From: JAEZBP01 sp963832725
GTDB lineage: Bacteria > Myxococcota_A > Polyangia > Polyangiales > Sandaracinaceae
DNA: 64,000 nucleotides
Assembly (NCBI GenBank): GCA_963832725.1
Contig: CAWHVG010000005.1
Location: forward strand, 558,001-622,000
Direction of reading: 5' to 3'
Shown here: in pieces, positions 16,759 to 26,254 of the stretch
Layout of the letters: each line of letters starts with the position of its first letter
How positions within the stretch are numbered: position 1 is the stretch's first letter
The notes under the pieces: model-generated
Seen by the model: the letters and a program-made list of their open reading frames with translations, nothing else
The model's database searches: none
Told to the model about the DNA's origin: nothing
Translations under genes and position numbers: made by a program

Positions 16759-19234
16759 ATGCCCCCCTCTTTCCACCGCTCCGTCCACCCCCTGCGGGCC
16801 TCGCTGCTCGCGTTGCTCCTCCTCGGCGCGCCCTCCCTGGCCTCGGCGCAGGTCACGATGAACGCGGCCGGCGGGATGACCACGGGCGACGGCCTGCGCG
16901 TCGTCGTGGGGCCACTCGGGGACGTGCAGATCATCCGGAATGGCTCGGGGCAGATCTTTTCTCCCGGGAGCGTGCCGCCCAGCACCAGCGATGGTTTGTT
17001 CCTCGCGGTCGGCCCCGAGGGATCCGCCACCGTCTATGGTTCGATCGCATACGGGTCCACGGCCACCCCTTGCACGGCCGTGATGCAGACGCCTCTGGGA
17101 GGGACGGGCACGGCCGCCGACCCCTACACGACGACGGTCGTGATGGACGCGGGCGACACGGGGATCGAGATCACGGTCCGGTTTCGCTACGTCGCCCCCA
17201 ACGACTTCTTCGACATGCAGGTGACGGTGGCGCCGCCCGCCGACAACGCGTCGTTCCTGCGCTTCTCGCACGTGATGGACACGTACCTGGCGGGCGGAGA
17301 CACGGGCGCTGCCTACCGGGAGCCCATGACCGGCGCCACCACGGTCTTGGGGGTGACGAAGCCCGACCCCACGGGGATGGGCGCCGATCAATACGAAGTG
17401 TTCATCCAGGCAGACCGTCCCTGGGACGCCTACTATTCGGGCAACTATTACACCGGTTTCACCGAGATCCAGAACGGGAACGCGCTCCTGAACGATTTCG
17501 ACACCAGCCTGTCCACGGACAACGGGATGGGCGTGCAATGGGATCTCGGCGTCGCGACCGCGCCGGTGACGTGGAGCTATCGCATCGCGTTCACGAACAC
17601 ACCCTCGGTCTGCGGGAACGGCGTCGTCGAAGGGTTCGAGACCTGTGACGACGGTGGAACCGTCGACGGCGACGGGTGCTCGGGCACCTGCCAGACCGAG
17701 TCGGGCTACGTCTGCACGGACGCGCCGAGCCGATGCGCGGAGTGCTTCATCGACAGCGACTGCGAGGACGGCAACGAGTGCACGATCGACACGTGCCTCG
17801 CGGACAACACCTGCACGAGCGCGACCGCGACCGAGCGCGCGGCCTGCACCGGCGGCGTGTGCAGGGTCGACGTGTCGCCTCCGCTCTGCGTCGCTTGTCT
17901 CTCGAACTCCGACTGCGATTCGGGCCGCTGCGATCGAGCGACCAACCAGTGCATCACCTGCCCTTCGGCCGACTATCCGATCCTGTGCGCGGCGGACAGC
18001 GACGGTGACGGGATCACCGATCCGGTCGACGACGACGACGACGACGACGGCATCGCCGACGCCATCGAGGTGGCCGGGTTCGCCATGGATTCCGGGCGGC
18101 GACAGCGATGGGGACGGAGTGCCCGACTGGCAGGACCCGGAGTCCGTGCCGGGTGGCTGCACGAGCACCGGCCGCATCTGCACGGCGCTCCCGGCCGCGA
18201 TCGATGCGGACGGAGACGGCCTTCCGAACCACCTCGACCGGGACAGCGACGGCGACGGTCTGACCGACGCGCGCGAGTCGGGAGGGACCGACGCGGACGG
18301 AGACGGGGAGCCGGACGGCTGCGCGTCCGTCGATTCGTCGGGCGTGTGCCAGGACGCGGCGGGCGCGTCGCTCGCCGTGACGGCGCCGCGGGACACCGAC
18401 GGAACCGACGGGCCCGACTACCTGGACGTCGACTCGGACGGAGACGGCATCGGCGACGCCGTGGAGGCCTTCGACACCAACGGGGACGGGACGCTCGGCG
18501 ACGGCGAGACGCAGGCCGCCGGGGAGGACACCGACGCGGACGGGATCGACGACGCGTTCGACGCCGACTGCGTCGCGTCCGACGCCTGCGCCGCCGTCGG
18601 CAGCCCCGTGACCGATCCCTTGAACGACGTCGAGGACGCCGACGGCGACGGTGTGGGCGACTGGCTGCAGACCTGCGGCGACGCGTACGTGACGGGCGAC
18701 GAGGCCTGCGACACCGGCGCCGCGCGCGACACGTGCTCTGCGATGTGCCGATTCACCTCCGGCCAGCCTTGCGACGGGAACGACCAGTGCGACTCGGGGA
18801 TCTGCGGAGCCGACACGGCCACCTGCGATCCTTGCACGGACACCAGCACCGGTGGGGTCGATGACGGCTGCACCGCAGCGCTGCCGGCCTGCATCGTCGA
18901 CAGCAGCTCGGCGCGATGCGAGGCCTGCGACGACGACCAGCCGGGGAACGGCATCGACGACGGCTGCACGGCGAGCGCGCCTCTCTGCAACGCCAGCCAC
19001 CGTTGCGAGCCTTGCACCGATTGCGCGCCCGACGCCTCGGTCCCGGATGCGGGGATGAGCGATGCGGGGATGAGCGATGCGGGGGCGAGCGACGCGGGGC
19101 CGAGCGATCGGGCCGGACGGCTGAGCGGCTCCGGCCTGCAGTGCAGCATGTCCCATTCGCGACATGGCTCGCGGTGGGCCTGGATGCTCGCGCTCGTCGC
19201 GCTCGGGTGGATGATGCGCCGGCGCCGCGGCTGA
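16759..19234 (+). CDS. Secreted calcium-repeat protein with MYXO-CTERM-like anchor (frameshifted as sequenced)
   Basis: It starts with a Sec signal (SLLALLLLGAPSLASAQ). Residues about 30-280 are a unique beta-rich domain. Next come Cys-rich modules: a CGNGVVEGFETCDDGG motif as in myxobacterial DUF4215 repeats, then CxxDSDCxDGNxCT modules. A long run of thrombospondin type-3-like calcium repeats (DGDGxxDxxD) follows from about residue 415. The C-terminus has DAGMSDAG linkers, a conserved Cys (QCSMSHS), a helix (WAWMLALVALGWMM) and RRRRG, matching the MYXO-CTERM architecture for surface anchoring. The frame breaks at 18088-18092: GGATTCCGG for GGATCCGG, repaired as AMDPGGDSDGDG. The repaired length is about 824 residues. 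Expected location is the outer surface. Confidence 0.85.
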
Positions 19235-19290
19235 GCGCGTCGACACTCTCCCCGCCCGGGCGTGGGACGCCTTTCGCACACCCTCGATCG

Positions 19291-20925
19291 TCAGTGGGCG
19301 CGCGCAGGGCCGAACTCACCGTTGCCCGGCGTGCGCACGACGAGCCGGTAATCGCCGACGGGTAGATCGGGGGGGACGCCGAAGACGCCGCGGAAGGCGC
19401 CTCCCTCACCCGTCACGGTCACGCCGAGGAGCCGCTCGGCCCCACCGCGTGGTGCGCGGAGCAGCGTCTCGATCCGCAGGCCGGACACCCCCTCGCCGCC
19501 GCCGCCGCGCGCCACGCCCGTCACCTCGAGCTCCCGGCCACGGAAGACCTCGAAGGAGCGGCGGTCCAGTTGGAGATCGAGCGGCGCGCCTGCGCCACCC
19601 GACACCGGCGCCGCAGCCGGTGGAGCCTCCAAGGCCGCCTGACCGTCCGGATCGCCGTCGGGCGCGCTGGTCGTTCCGGCTCCGCGATCGGCGCTCCGCC
19701 CGCGCGCCGCGGCCGCCGCCTGCCGGTAAGCGCGCTCGTAGGCCTCCGGGCGCGGCAAGGGATCGACGACCCTCGGCGTGTAGGGCGGGCGATTCTCCGT
19801 CCCGTGCGCATCGAGCCCCGTCGCCGCGCCGCCGAGGTCCACCCGCAGCCACCCGCCGCCGGGTCGCTCGACTTCGGCCCACGCATGGGCCTCGTTGTGC
19901 ACGAAGCGCGCGTGCATCCCGAGCGCCTGGGCCGTGATCACGAACGCGTAGACCCGATGGCGGCAGATGCCGCGCATGCCGCGGGCGAGGTCCAGATAGA
20001 TGTTGCCGCTGTCGTGCGGCGGGGTCGCCGACTCCTCGAACGAGCGGAAGTGATCGACCAGGCGTTCGAGAGCCTGGGCGAAGGAGGACGCCCGCGACAA
20101 CCCCAGCTCCGCCGCGAACGTCTCCGCGTCGCGCTGCACCGAGGGCGGCAGGGGTCGAACCCGCCGCGCCAGGGCGTCGACGGCCGCGTCCGGCAGCGCC
20201 GAGCCGAAGTAGTCGCGCGGGGCGTCGGTGAGAAAGACCACGCGCACCTGTCGCGCCGTCTCGCCCACCGCCGTCGCGTAGAAATTGTCGGCGCCGTCCT
20301 TGTCGATGCGCAGGGTGGCGCGCGGTTCGGTGCGCAGGGTGAGGATCCGCGCCTCGGGCGCCACCGAGGGGAGCGGCACGGTACGACCCTCGCCGAAGTC
20401 GAGCACCACGCTGCCCCAGAAGCGATCGTAGTCTCGCCCCCCCTCCGGCTCGGCGCCGGCCCCGAGCACCGGCACCTGCTCGCGGGGTCCGGGCGCGATC
20501 CCGAGGACCGGCGTGCCGTCCGAGGCGACCGAGACCGCGTCGTAGGCCGTCACCCGCTTGAAGGGCGCGATGAGGGGCGTGAACACCGTGTAGTAGCCGA
20601 CCCTACCCTCGAGCTGCGTCACCCGATCCGGCCGAAAGTTGGGCGAGCGCCGGCCGGGCTCCTCGGTGCGCTCACCGTCGCCGGGCCGGGCGCGCATCGG
20701 CGCCTCGTCGTTCTGGAGCGCCCCACCCTCCGGCGCCGGCAGCACCTCGCCCTGGTAGACGATCGCCTCCGGCTCCGAGTCGCCCGACGAGAGCAGGAGC
20801 GAGCCCTCGTCGGCGCCGAGATCGGGGACGTACTCGTGGAGGGTCGGCCGCTCGTCGGCCCGGGCGGCGACGGCGAGCAAGAGGACGGCCAGGGACGGGG
20901 CGACCCGCTTCACCGCGTGGAGCAT
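19291..20925 (-). CDS. Exported transglutaminase-like domain protein
   Basis: The start at 20925 (MLHAVKRVAPSLAVLLLAVAARA) gives a clean signal peptide. An N-terminal unique region of about 270 residues precedes a transglutaminase core: RGMRGICRHRVYAFVITAQALGMHARFV contains the nucleophilic Cys, NEAHAWAEVE the His and WLRVDLGGA the Asp of the triad. The C-terminus is a beta-sandwich-like domain ending GDYRLVVRTPGNGEFGP. It resembles TgpA-type proteins in the core only, without the membrane helices. It is probably a periplasmic or secreted cross-linking or protease-like enzyme; the substrate is unknown. It converges on the MYXO-CTERM gene. Confidence 0.8.
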   Translation of the reverse strand: MLHAVKRVAPSLAVLLLAVAARADERPTLHEYVPDLGADEGSLLLSSGDSEPEAIVYQGEVLPAPEGGALQNDEAPMRARPGDGERTEEPGRRSPNFRPDRVTQLEGRVGYYTVFTPLIAPFKRVTAYDAVSVASDGTPVLGIAPGPREQVPVLGAGAEPEGGRDYDRFWGSVVLDFGEGRTVPLPSVAPEARILTLRTEPRATLRIDKDGADNFYATAVGETARQVRVVFLTDAPRDYFGSALPDAAVDALARRVRPLPPSVQRDAETFAAELGLSRASSFAQALERLVDHFRSFEESATPPHDSGNIYLDLARGMRGICRHRVYAFVITAQALGMHARFVHNEAHAWAEVERPGGGWLRVDLGGAATGLDAHGTENRPPYTPRVVDPLPRPEAYERAYRQAAAAARGRSADRGAGTTSAPDGDPDGQAALEAPPAAAPVSGGAGAPLDLQLDRRSFEVFRGRELEVTGVARGGGGEGVSGLRIETLLRAPRGGAERLLGVTVTGEGGAFRGVFGVPPDLPVGDYRLVVRTPGNGEFGPARAH

Positions 20926-21034
20926 AGCGCCATGCCCGTCGGACACCGCCGGAGCGGGCACGTTTCGCCCCGATGGCTAGCGGTCCCGGTTGGGGCTACA
21001 GTTCGCCTTCGAGGCAAGGAGCGCTGCGCCTTCC

Positions 21035-22096
21035 ATGAGCTGGACCCCGCTGAACGTCGCGATCGCGATCCTCGGAATCTCGCTTCTCGTGATCGTGCAC
21101 GAGACGGGACACTACCTCGCCGCCCGCGCGTTCGGGATGCGTGTGCTGCGCTACAGCATCGGCCTCGGGCCACCGCTCTGGAAGCACAAGCCCAAGGACA
21201 GCCCGACCACGTTCCAGATCTGCGCGATCCCGCTGCTCGCGTACGTGCAGATCGACGGGATGAACCCGACCGAGACGATCGACGCGGACGATCCGGGGCT
21301 CTACCCGAACAAGGGGGTCTTCGCCCGCATCGTCACCATCTTCGCGGGCCCCTTCGCCAACTACATCACGGCCTCGCTGATGATCTTCGTGCTTGGGCTG
21401 GTCGGCGGTTACCCGGACTTCTCCGAGCTCCCCGGCAACGAGGTCGGGCAGGTCCACGCCGGGACGCCCGCGGCCGCGGCCGGCCTCCAGGAGGGCGATC
21501 AGATCGTCGAGGCCGCCGGCAAGCGGGTCGAGGGTCACAAGCAGCTCGTCGGCATCAACACCTCCCAGGGCGTCGAGCCGACCGAGTACGTGGTCCTGCG
21601 CCACGGCCACCGCGTGAGCCTGACCATCACGCCCGAGCGCGATCCCCAGAGCGGCCGGCCCATCATCGGCGTCACGCTCGGCGGGCGGCGCACCTACACG
21701 ACGGTGTCGGTGGGCGAAGCGGCGGAGAAAGCGATCATCGCCCCCTGGCTGATGACCCGCGCCACGTTCGCCGCCATCGGCTCGATGATCGAGCGCCGGA
21801 CGACCCGCGAGGTCACCAGCGTGGTCGGCATGGGCAAGATGCTGGCCGACTCGATCAAGACCGCGCCGCAGGAGTACGTGGCGCTGCTCATCCAGCTCTC
21901 GGTGGCGCTCGGGCTCTTCAATCTGCTGCCCATCCCCGCGCTCGACGGCGGGCGGCTCGCGTTCCTCGGCTACGAGCTGATCACGCGGCGCCGCGCCAAC
22001 GAGAAAGTGGAGGCGGCGATCCACACGGTCGGGTTGCTCTTCTTGCTCGGCGTGCTCGCGCTCGTGATGGCGCGAGACGTCATCAACCTGAGCTGA
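21035..22096 (+). CDS. rseP: RseP-type site-2 protease (M50B)
   Basis: The start MSWTPLNVAIAILG at 21035 puts the first helix at the N-terminus. The zinc motif HETGH is at residues 22-26 and the third-ligand motif LLPIPALDGGRL lies near residue 300. A PDZ domain occupies about residues 135-215 (EVGQVHAGTPAAAAGLQEGDQIVEA). Length is 353 residues, with four helices. RseP cleaves anti-sigma factors and remnant signal peptides within the membrane. The usual partners (dxr, bamA) are not adjacent, so the gene is isolated. Confidence 0.92.
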   Translation: MSWTPLNVAIAILGISLLVIVHETGHYLAARAFGMRVLRYSIGLGPPLWKHKPKDSPTTFQICAIPLLAYVQIDGMNPTETIDADDPGLYPNKGVFARIVTIFAGPFANYITASLMIFVLGLVGGYPDFSELPGNEVGQVHAGTPAAAAGLQEGDQIVEAAGKRVEGHKQLVGINTSQGVEPTEYVVLRHGHRVSLTITPERDPQSGRPIIGVTLGGRRTYTTVSVGEAAEKAIIAPWLMTRATFAAIGSMIERRTTREVTSVVGMGKMLADSIKTAPQEYVALLIQLSVALGLFNLLPIPALDGGRLAFLGYELITRRRANEKVEAAIHTVGLLFLLGVLALVMARDVINLS

Positions 22097-22225
22097 AGCC
22101 GTCGTCCCCGGAGGCCGCCGGCGGGCGACACGAGGCCGCGAGTGCGGGTATGATCGAGCGCGCATGCTCGACCCCGACCTCGTGAGGATGATGTGCGGCT
22201 CGCCAGCCTAGATGTGAGAGCCGGA

Positions 22226-22360
22226 AATCGTGCCCGGATCGGGGAGCCGCGACGCGGCCCGGCCGTGGCTCGGGCCGACGAGGCGATGCCGAGTATCGCC
22301 GACGAGGAACGTGCCGCGCATGGACCCCGTCCCGCCCGCGAAACGCGTTGCGATTTCCGC
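22226..22360 (+). repeat. Shared leader element, copy A
   Basis: About 135 bases upstream of a Cys-rich lipoprotein gene that match 40955-41088. There is a 29-base identical core at 22262-22290 versus 41003-41031, plus interrupted matches on both sides ending at GCGATTTCC. Both copies lie in the same orientation 5' of a DAG-linker lipoprotein. The repeat may be a common promoter/leader or a remnant of a mobile element. Confidence 0.7.
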
Positions 22361-23575
22361 CGAGCATATCTAGCAGCGGCCCTGTTCGCGGCGGCGACGG
22401 CGATCGCCGGCTGCGCGTCACAGCAATGCGACTTCCACTCGCAGTGCGGGACCAAGCACTACTGCATGAACGGGCACTGCCTGCAGGACTGCCGGCAGGA
22501 CTACGACTGTGCCGGCGGTCAGGTGTGCAACGAGATCGGGCAGTGCAGCGCGCCCTACGACGCTGGGATGCGGGACGGCGGACCTCCCGTGACGTACGAC
22601 GCCGGCCCCATCGATCCGGGGCACGACTCGGGCCCGCCCGGCGTCGACTCCGGACCGCCCCGCGTCGACTCCGGACCGCCCCGCGTCGACTCCGGACCGC
22701 CGCCGACCCCGGACGCCGGACCGCCGCCCCTCGGGCACTACCTCGACCGCTGTTCCACCGACAGCGAATGCGCCACCGGCCACTGCGTCGACGACGTCGG
22801 CGGCACCCGGATGTGCACCATCACCTGCTCGGGCCACAGCGAGTGCGCGAGCGAGCACGTCTGCGCGTCCGGCCTCTGCCGGCACGACGACACCGGCCAG
22901 ACGTGCAGCGGCGCGTCGGGCTGCGTCCTCAGCCTCTGCGCCGGCAACCCCGCGACGGGCTCCGGCGCGTGCACCCGCCCCTGCAACAGCGCCAGCGACT
23001 GTCCGGCCGGCTACGCCTGCTCGGACGCGGGCGGCGTGAACATCTGTGTGAACATCGAGATCCCCTGCGCGCAGTGCTCGACCGGGCTCTGCGCCACGCC
23101 GCAGGGATGCACCGCCGCCTGCCGCACCGCCGCCGACTGCCCGCGCACGCTCTCCGGCATGGCCTACACCTGCACCGGCGGACAGTGCACGCCCTCGAGC
23201 TTCATCCTCGGTTCAAGCCCGATCGGAGCGTCCTGCCCGACGGCCACCGGCGCGACGAACGACTGCCGAAGCGGCGCGTGCCTCCCGCTCCCCAGCGGAA
23301 CCGGCATGTGCACGGAGGTCTGCACCGAGGCGGGCGGCTGCGGCCCGGGCTTCGGCTGCGGGCCGGTCGACGGCGGCTCGAGCGGCATCCTGCTGCTCTG
23401 CCTGCACGCCGGCTCGGGCGCGATCGGATCGAGCTGCACCACCGGCGGCCAGTGCGACTCGGGGATCTGCGACCCGGGCGGCTACTGCACCCGCCTCTGC
23501 ACCAGCGACGCGCGCTGCCCGAGCGACATGCACTGCATGGCGGGCACGGGCGGCATCTCCTCCTGCGTGCGCTGA
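22286..23575 (+). CDS. Cys-rich lipoprotein with Asp-Ser-Gly-Pro-Pro linker
   Basis: A lipoprotein with a hydrophobic stretch AALFAAATAIAG and lipobox Cys. The mature part begins with three CxxxxQCGxxxYCxNGxC-like knots, then a linker built from DSGPPRV repeats (about residues 95-135). Six or more Cys-rich modules follow (CSTDSECATGHCVDD, CNSASDCPAGYACSD, CTSDARCPSDMHC). It resembles the many secreted Cys-rich lipoproteins of myxobacteria; function is unknown. The start is uncertain: the in-frame ATG at 22286 lies inside the shared leader repeat and gives a 43-residue signal. No better in-frame ATG exists before the hydrophobic core, so an indel near 22365 is possible. Confidence 0.75.
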   Translation: MPSIADEERAAHGPRPARETRCDFRRAYLAAALFAAATAIAGCASQQCDFHSQCGTKHYCMNGHCLQDCRQDYDCAGGQVCNEIGQCSAPYDAGMRDGGPPVTYDAGPIDPGHDSGPPGVDSGPPRVDSGPPRVDSGPPPTPDAGPPPLGHYLDRCSTDSECATGHCVDDVGGTRMCTITCSGHSECASEHVCASGLCRHDDTGQTCSGASGCVLSLCAGNPATGSGACTRPCNSASDCPAGYACSDAGGVNICVNIEIPCAQCSTGLCATPQGCTAACRTAADCPRTLSGMAYTCTGGQCTPSSFILGSSPIGASCPTATGATNDCRSGACLPLPSGTGMCTEVCTEAGGCGPGFGCGPVDGGSSGILLLCLHAGSGAIGSSCTTGGQCDSGICDPGGYCTRLCTSDARCPSDMHCMAGTGGISSCVR

Positions 23576-23697
23576 TCATCCTCGATCTCCGCCAGAGGCG
23601 AGGTCTCGCATGTCACTGGGGCCGCGGCGAAGAGGGCGAGGAGACGGTGGCGATCACGCCGTAGGGACCGCTGGTCACGTTCACACGATCCTGAGCC

Positions 23698-23859
23698 AGT
23701 CACCCGGAACAGCAGTGAGTGGTAAATCCCGGCGAGCCATCGGCGTGCGAATCAAGGAACGACAACGAGGAATACCAAAGGTATTTCGAGGAGGAGTGAC
23801 GCTGAGTCGCGCGTCGAGGGCCGGTGGGGTTTTGCCACGAATCGCTGAGACGGGTGACT
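23698..23859 (+). mobile_element. 162-bp terminal-inverted-repeat element, copy 1 (MITE-like)
   Basis: Bounded by perfect 9-bp inverted repeats AGTCACCCG (23698-23706) and CGGGTGACT (23851-23859); the match extends inward imperfectly (NNNCAGC). The sequence is nearly identical to 43908-44069, with one difference seen (CGACA versus CGACG). An internal hairpin AATACC-AAA-GGTATT lies about halfway. It has no coding capacity and no clear target duplication. It occupies the 349-base gap between the lipoprotein and yafY-like genes, where I see nothing else. Confidence 0.85.
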
Positions 23860-23924
23860 AGACCCCGGCCGTGTCCGAGCCCCGAGCGATCGTCGCTCGA
23901 ACCGCGCGCGCCGGGACGGAGGCG

Positions 23925-24569
23925 CTACGTGTCTCCTGCTTCGATCACCTCGGCGCTCGCGATCCGATCGAGGCGGAGCTGGCGGGGCTCGCCGCTCTTC
24001 AGCTCGATCACCGAGAGCCGCGTCTCGCGGCGGTCCAGCGTGACCCCCTCGATCCGCACCTCGCGGGTGCTCTCGACGGCGTCGCGGTCCACATAGACGA
24101 GCCGGAGCGGGCGCTGCTCGAACCAGGCACGCTCCACCGCCTCGCGCACGCCGCGCCGGCTCGGCAGCGCGGGGACACCGACGAACACGAGCTCGTCGAG
24201 ACGCCGCAAGAGCTCGCGCTGCGCGGAGGCCGACAACGCACCGCGCACCTTGTCGAGGGCCGACTCCAGCGTGTCCGTGAAGGGGACGAGGCGCATCTCG
24301 CGCACGTAGCGACCGGCGGCGATCAGCAGCGCGGCCTCGCGCGGCGTGAAGTTCACCGGCGGCAAGCTGTAGGTGCGGTCGAGCGCATAGCCTCCGCCGC
24401 GGCCTCGCTCGGCCGAGAGCGGGAGCGAGGCGGCGCGCAGCGCGTCGAGGTCGCGATAGATGGTGCGCACCGTGACCCCGAAGCGCTCCGCCAGTGCCTC
24501 GGCCGTCACCCCGGTGCGGCGGGCGCGCAGATGCTCCGCCAGCGCGAAGAGGCGTTCCGTACGGTTCAT
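23925..24569 (-). CDS. YafY/WYL-family transcriptional regulator
   Basis: Start ATG at 24569 (MNRTERLFALAEHLRARR), 214 residues. An HTH_11 winged helix occupies residues 1-60 (GVTAEALAERFGVTVRTIYRDLDALRAASLPL), followed by ERGRGGGYALDR and a WYL ligand-sensing domain (RPLRLVYVDRD). This is the DeoR/YafY class that responds to small ligands. It is divergent from a glutathione S-transferase gene that it probably controls. The regulator is not interrupted. Confidence 0.9.
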   Translation of the reverse strand: MNRTERLFALAEHLRARRTGVTAEALAERFGVTVRTIYRDLDALRAASLPLSAERGRGGGYALDRTYSLPPVNFTPREAALLIAAGRYVREMRLVPFTDTLESALDKVRGALSASAQRELLRRLDELVFVGVPALPSRRGVREAVERAWFEQRPLRLVYVDRDAVESTREVRIEGVTLDRRETRLSVIELKSGEPRQLRLDRIASAEVIEAGDT

Positions 24570-24580
24570 TTCCCTCGGCC

Positions 24581-24620
24581 GACAAAACCTGACATACGGG
24601 TGACAAACCGATGTCGCAAG
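24581..24620. promoter_or_regulatory. Operator-like repeats between yafY-like and GST genes
   Basis: The divergent spacer carries TGACA direct repeats (24590 and 24601) and a GACAT/ATGTC inverted pair (24591-24595 and 24611-24615), with A-rich surroundings. This is the expected place for a YafY-type operator acting on both genes. Confidence 0.5.
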
Positions 24621-24648
24621 GTCGCGTTTCCCAACCAGGAGAAACAAC

Positions 24649-25263
24649 ATGCGCCTGTACCACCATCCCCTGTCCTCGAATGCCCGCCGCGCCGTCATGG
24701 GCGCCCTCGAGCTGGGCTGCCCGGTCGAGCTGGTCGTCGTCAATCTCGCGAAGGGCGAGCAGCGAGCGCCGGAGTTCCTGCGGCTCAACCCGAACGGCCG
24801 CGTTCCGGTGCTCGAGGACGACGGCTTCGTGCTCTGGGAATCCAACGCCATCCTGACCTATCTCGCCGAGCGCACGCCGGGCCAGACGCTCTACCCGACC
24901 GAGCCGCAGGCGCGGGCCGACGTGAACCGCTGGCTCTTCTGGTCGGCGCACCACCTCACCCCCTCCATCTCGATCCTCAACTGGGAGCGCGTCGTGAAGC
25001 CGATGATCGGAGCCGGCGCGCCGGACCCGAAGCTCGAAGCGCTGGGCGAGGAACGCGTGCGCGAGTGTGTGAAGGTCCTCGACGCACACCTGGCCGAACG
25101 CGAGTGGATCGCCCAGGACCGGCTGACGCTGGCGGACATCGCGCTCGTGACGCCCTTCATGAGCGCGAAGCCGGCGCGCTTGCCGCTCGAGGGCTGCTCG
25201 CACCTGACCTCGTGGCTGAGCCGGATGCAGGAACGCGAGTCCTGGAAGCGGACCCAGCCGTAG
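24649..25263 (+). CDS. Glutathione S-transferase family protein
   Basis: A 204-residue protein with an N-terminal thioredoxin-like domain. MRLYHHPLSSNARRAVM contains the usual catalytic Ser position, NPNGRVPVLEDDG the cis-Pro and WESNAILTYLAE the glutathione gamma-Glu contact. An all-helical C-terminal domain follows, with LTLADIALVTPFM. It most resembles theta/beta-type bacterial GSTs. An AGGAGAAACA leader precedes the start (24649). It is likely a cytoplasmic conjugation enzyme under control of the divergent WYL regulator. Confidence 0.93.
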   Translation: MRLYHHPLSSNARRAVMGALELGCPVELVVVNLAKGEQRAPEFLRLNPNGRVPVLEDDGFVLWESNAILTYLAERTPGQTLYPTEPQARADVNRWLFWSAHHLTPSISILNWERVVKPMIGAGAPDPKLEALGEERVRECVKVLDAHLAEREWIAQDRLTLADIALVTPFMSAKPARLPLEGCSHLTSWLSRMQERESWKRTQP

Positions 25264-25402
25264 GCGCCTCGACACGATCTCGGACCGGCGGTCGCCGAGC
25301 GCTCACGCCGGCGTGGCGCCGCGGTGCGTCGAAGCGCGTTGGCGTGTTTGACGCGCCGCGGCGTTGTACGTAGACGTCAGGCGGGGAGACCGAGGAGGCG
25401 TG

Positions 25403-26254
25403 GTGGAAGCACTCGAACATCAGGTATCGATCAACGGGCTGTCCCATCACGTGATCACGTGGAACGGCGGAGGCGCGCCGACGATCGTGCTCTGCCACGG
25501 CTTCCTCGACTTCGCGTGGAGCTTCGAGCTCCTGGCCGCGCGGCTGGCCGAGGCCGGCATGCGGGTGGTCGCGTTCGATTGGCGCGGCCACGGTCAGACC
25601 GATCACGTGGGCGCCGGCGGCTACTATCACTTCTCCGACTACGTGCTCGATCTGCACGGGCTGATGCCGCAGATCGCCGACGGCGAAGTTCATCTGCTCG
25701 GGCACTCGATGGGCGGGACCGCGGCGGCGCTCTACGCGGCGACGCACCCGCGCATCCCGATGACGCTGACGCTGGTCGAAGGGCTCGGGCCGCCTTCGTA
25801 CACCGGCGCGCCGCCGGACAAGATGACCGCCTGGCTCGACTCGATGGACCGGCTCCGCAAGCGCACCTGGGCGCCGATGCGCGATCTCGACGAGGCGGTG
25901 AAGCGGCTGCGCGCGCAGACGCCGGAGCTGCCCGCGGAGCTCGGCGCACGCCTGGCCGAGCACGCCACCGAGCCGGTCGAGGGCGGCCTGCGCTGGCGCT
26001 TCAATCCCCTGCACCGCACCACCTCCCCGGCCCCCTTCAGCGCCGACTCGTTCGTCGGCTTCCTGGACCGCGTCGAGGCGCCGACGCTGCTGGTCAGCGG
26101 CAGCCGCGGCTTCCGCACCGACGACCACGAGGAGCGCGTGGCCGCCATCCGCGACGCCCGCGAGGTGGAGATCGACGACGTGGGCCACATGATCCATTGG
26201 ATGAAGCCGGACGCGCTCGCCGAAGCGGTCCTCGGCCACGTGCGCGGGCGATGA
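25403..26254 (+). CDS. Alpha/beta hydrolase
   Basis: The start is taken as GTG 25403, four bases after a GAGGAGG ribosome-binding site; GTG 25400 and an upstream start at 25364 are alternatives. The fold landmarks are IVLCHGFLDFAWSF (oxyanion HG), FDWRGHGQTD, the nucleophile elbow LLGHSMGGTAA and the C-terminal His in DVGHMIHW. The acid is likely the Asp after VSGSRGFRTD. The substrate is unknown. The gene ends by overlapping the next start (ATGA), so the two are coupled. Confidence 0.88.
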   Translation: MEALEHQVSINGLSHHVITWNGGGAPTIVLCHGFLDFAWSFELLAARLAEAGMRVVAFDWRGHGQTDHVGAGGYYHFSDYVLDLHGLMPQIADGEVHLLGHSMGGTAAALYAATHPRIPMTLTLVEGLGPPSYTGAPPDKMTAWLDSMDRLRKRTWAPMRDLDEAVKRLRAQTPELPAELGARLAEHATEPVEGGLRWRFNPLHRTTSPAPFSADSFVGFLDRVEAPTLLVSGSRGFRTDDHEERVAAIRDAREVEIDDVGHMIHWMKPDALAEAVLGHVRGR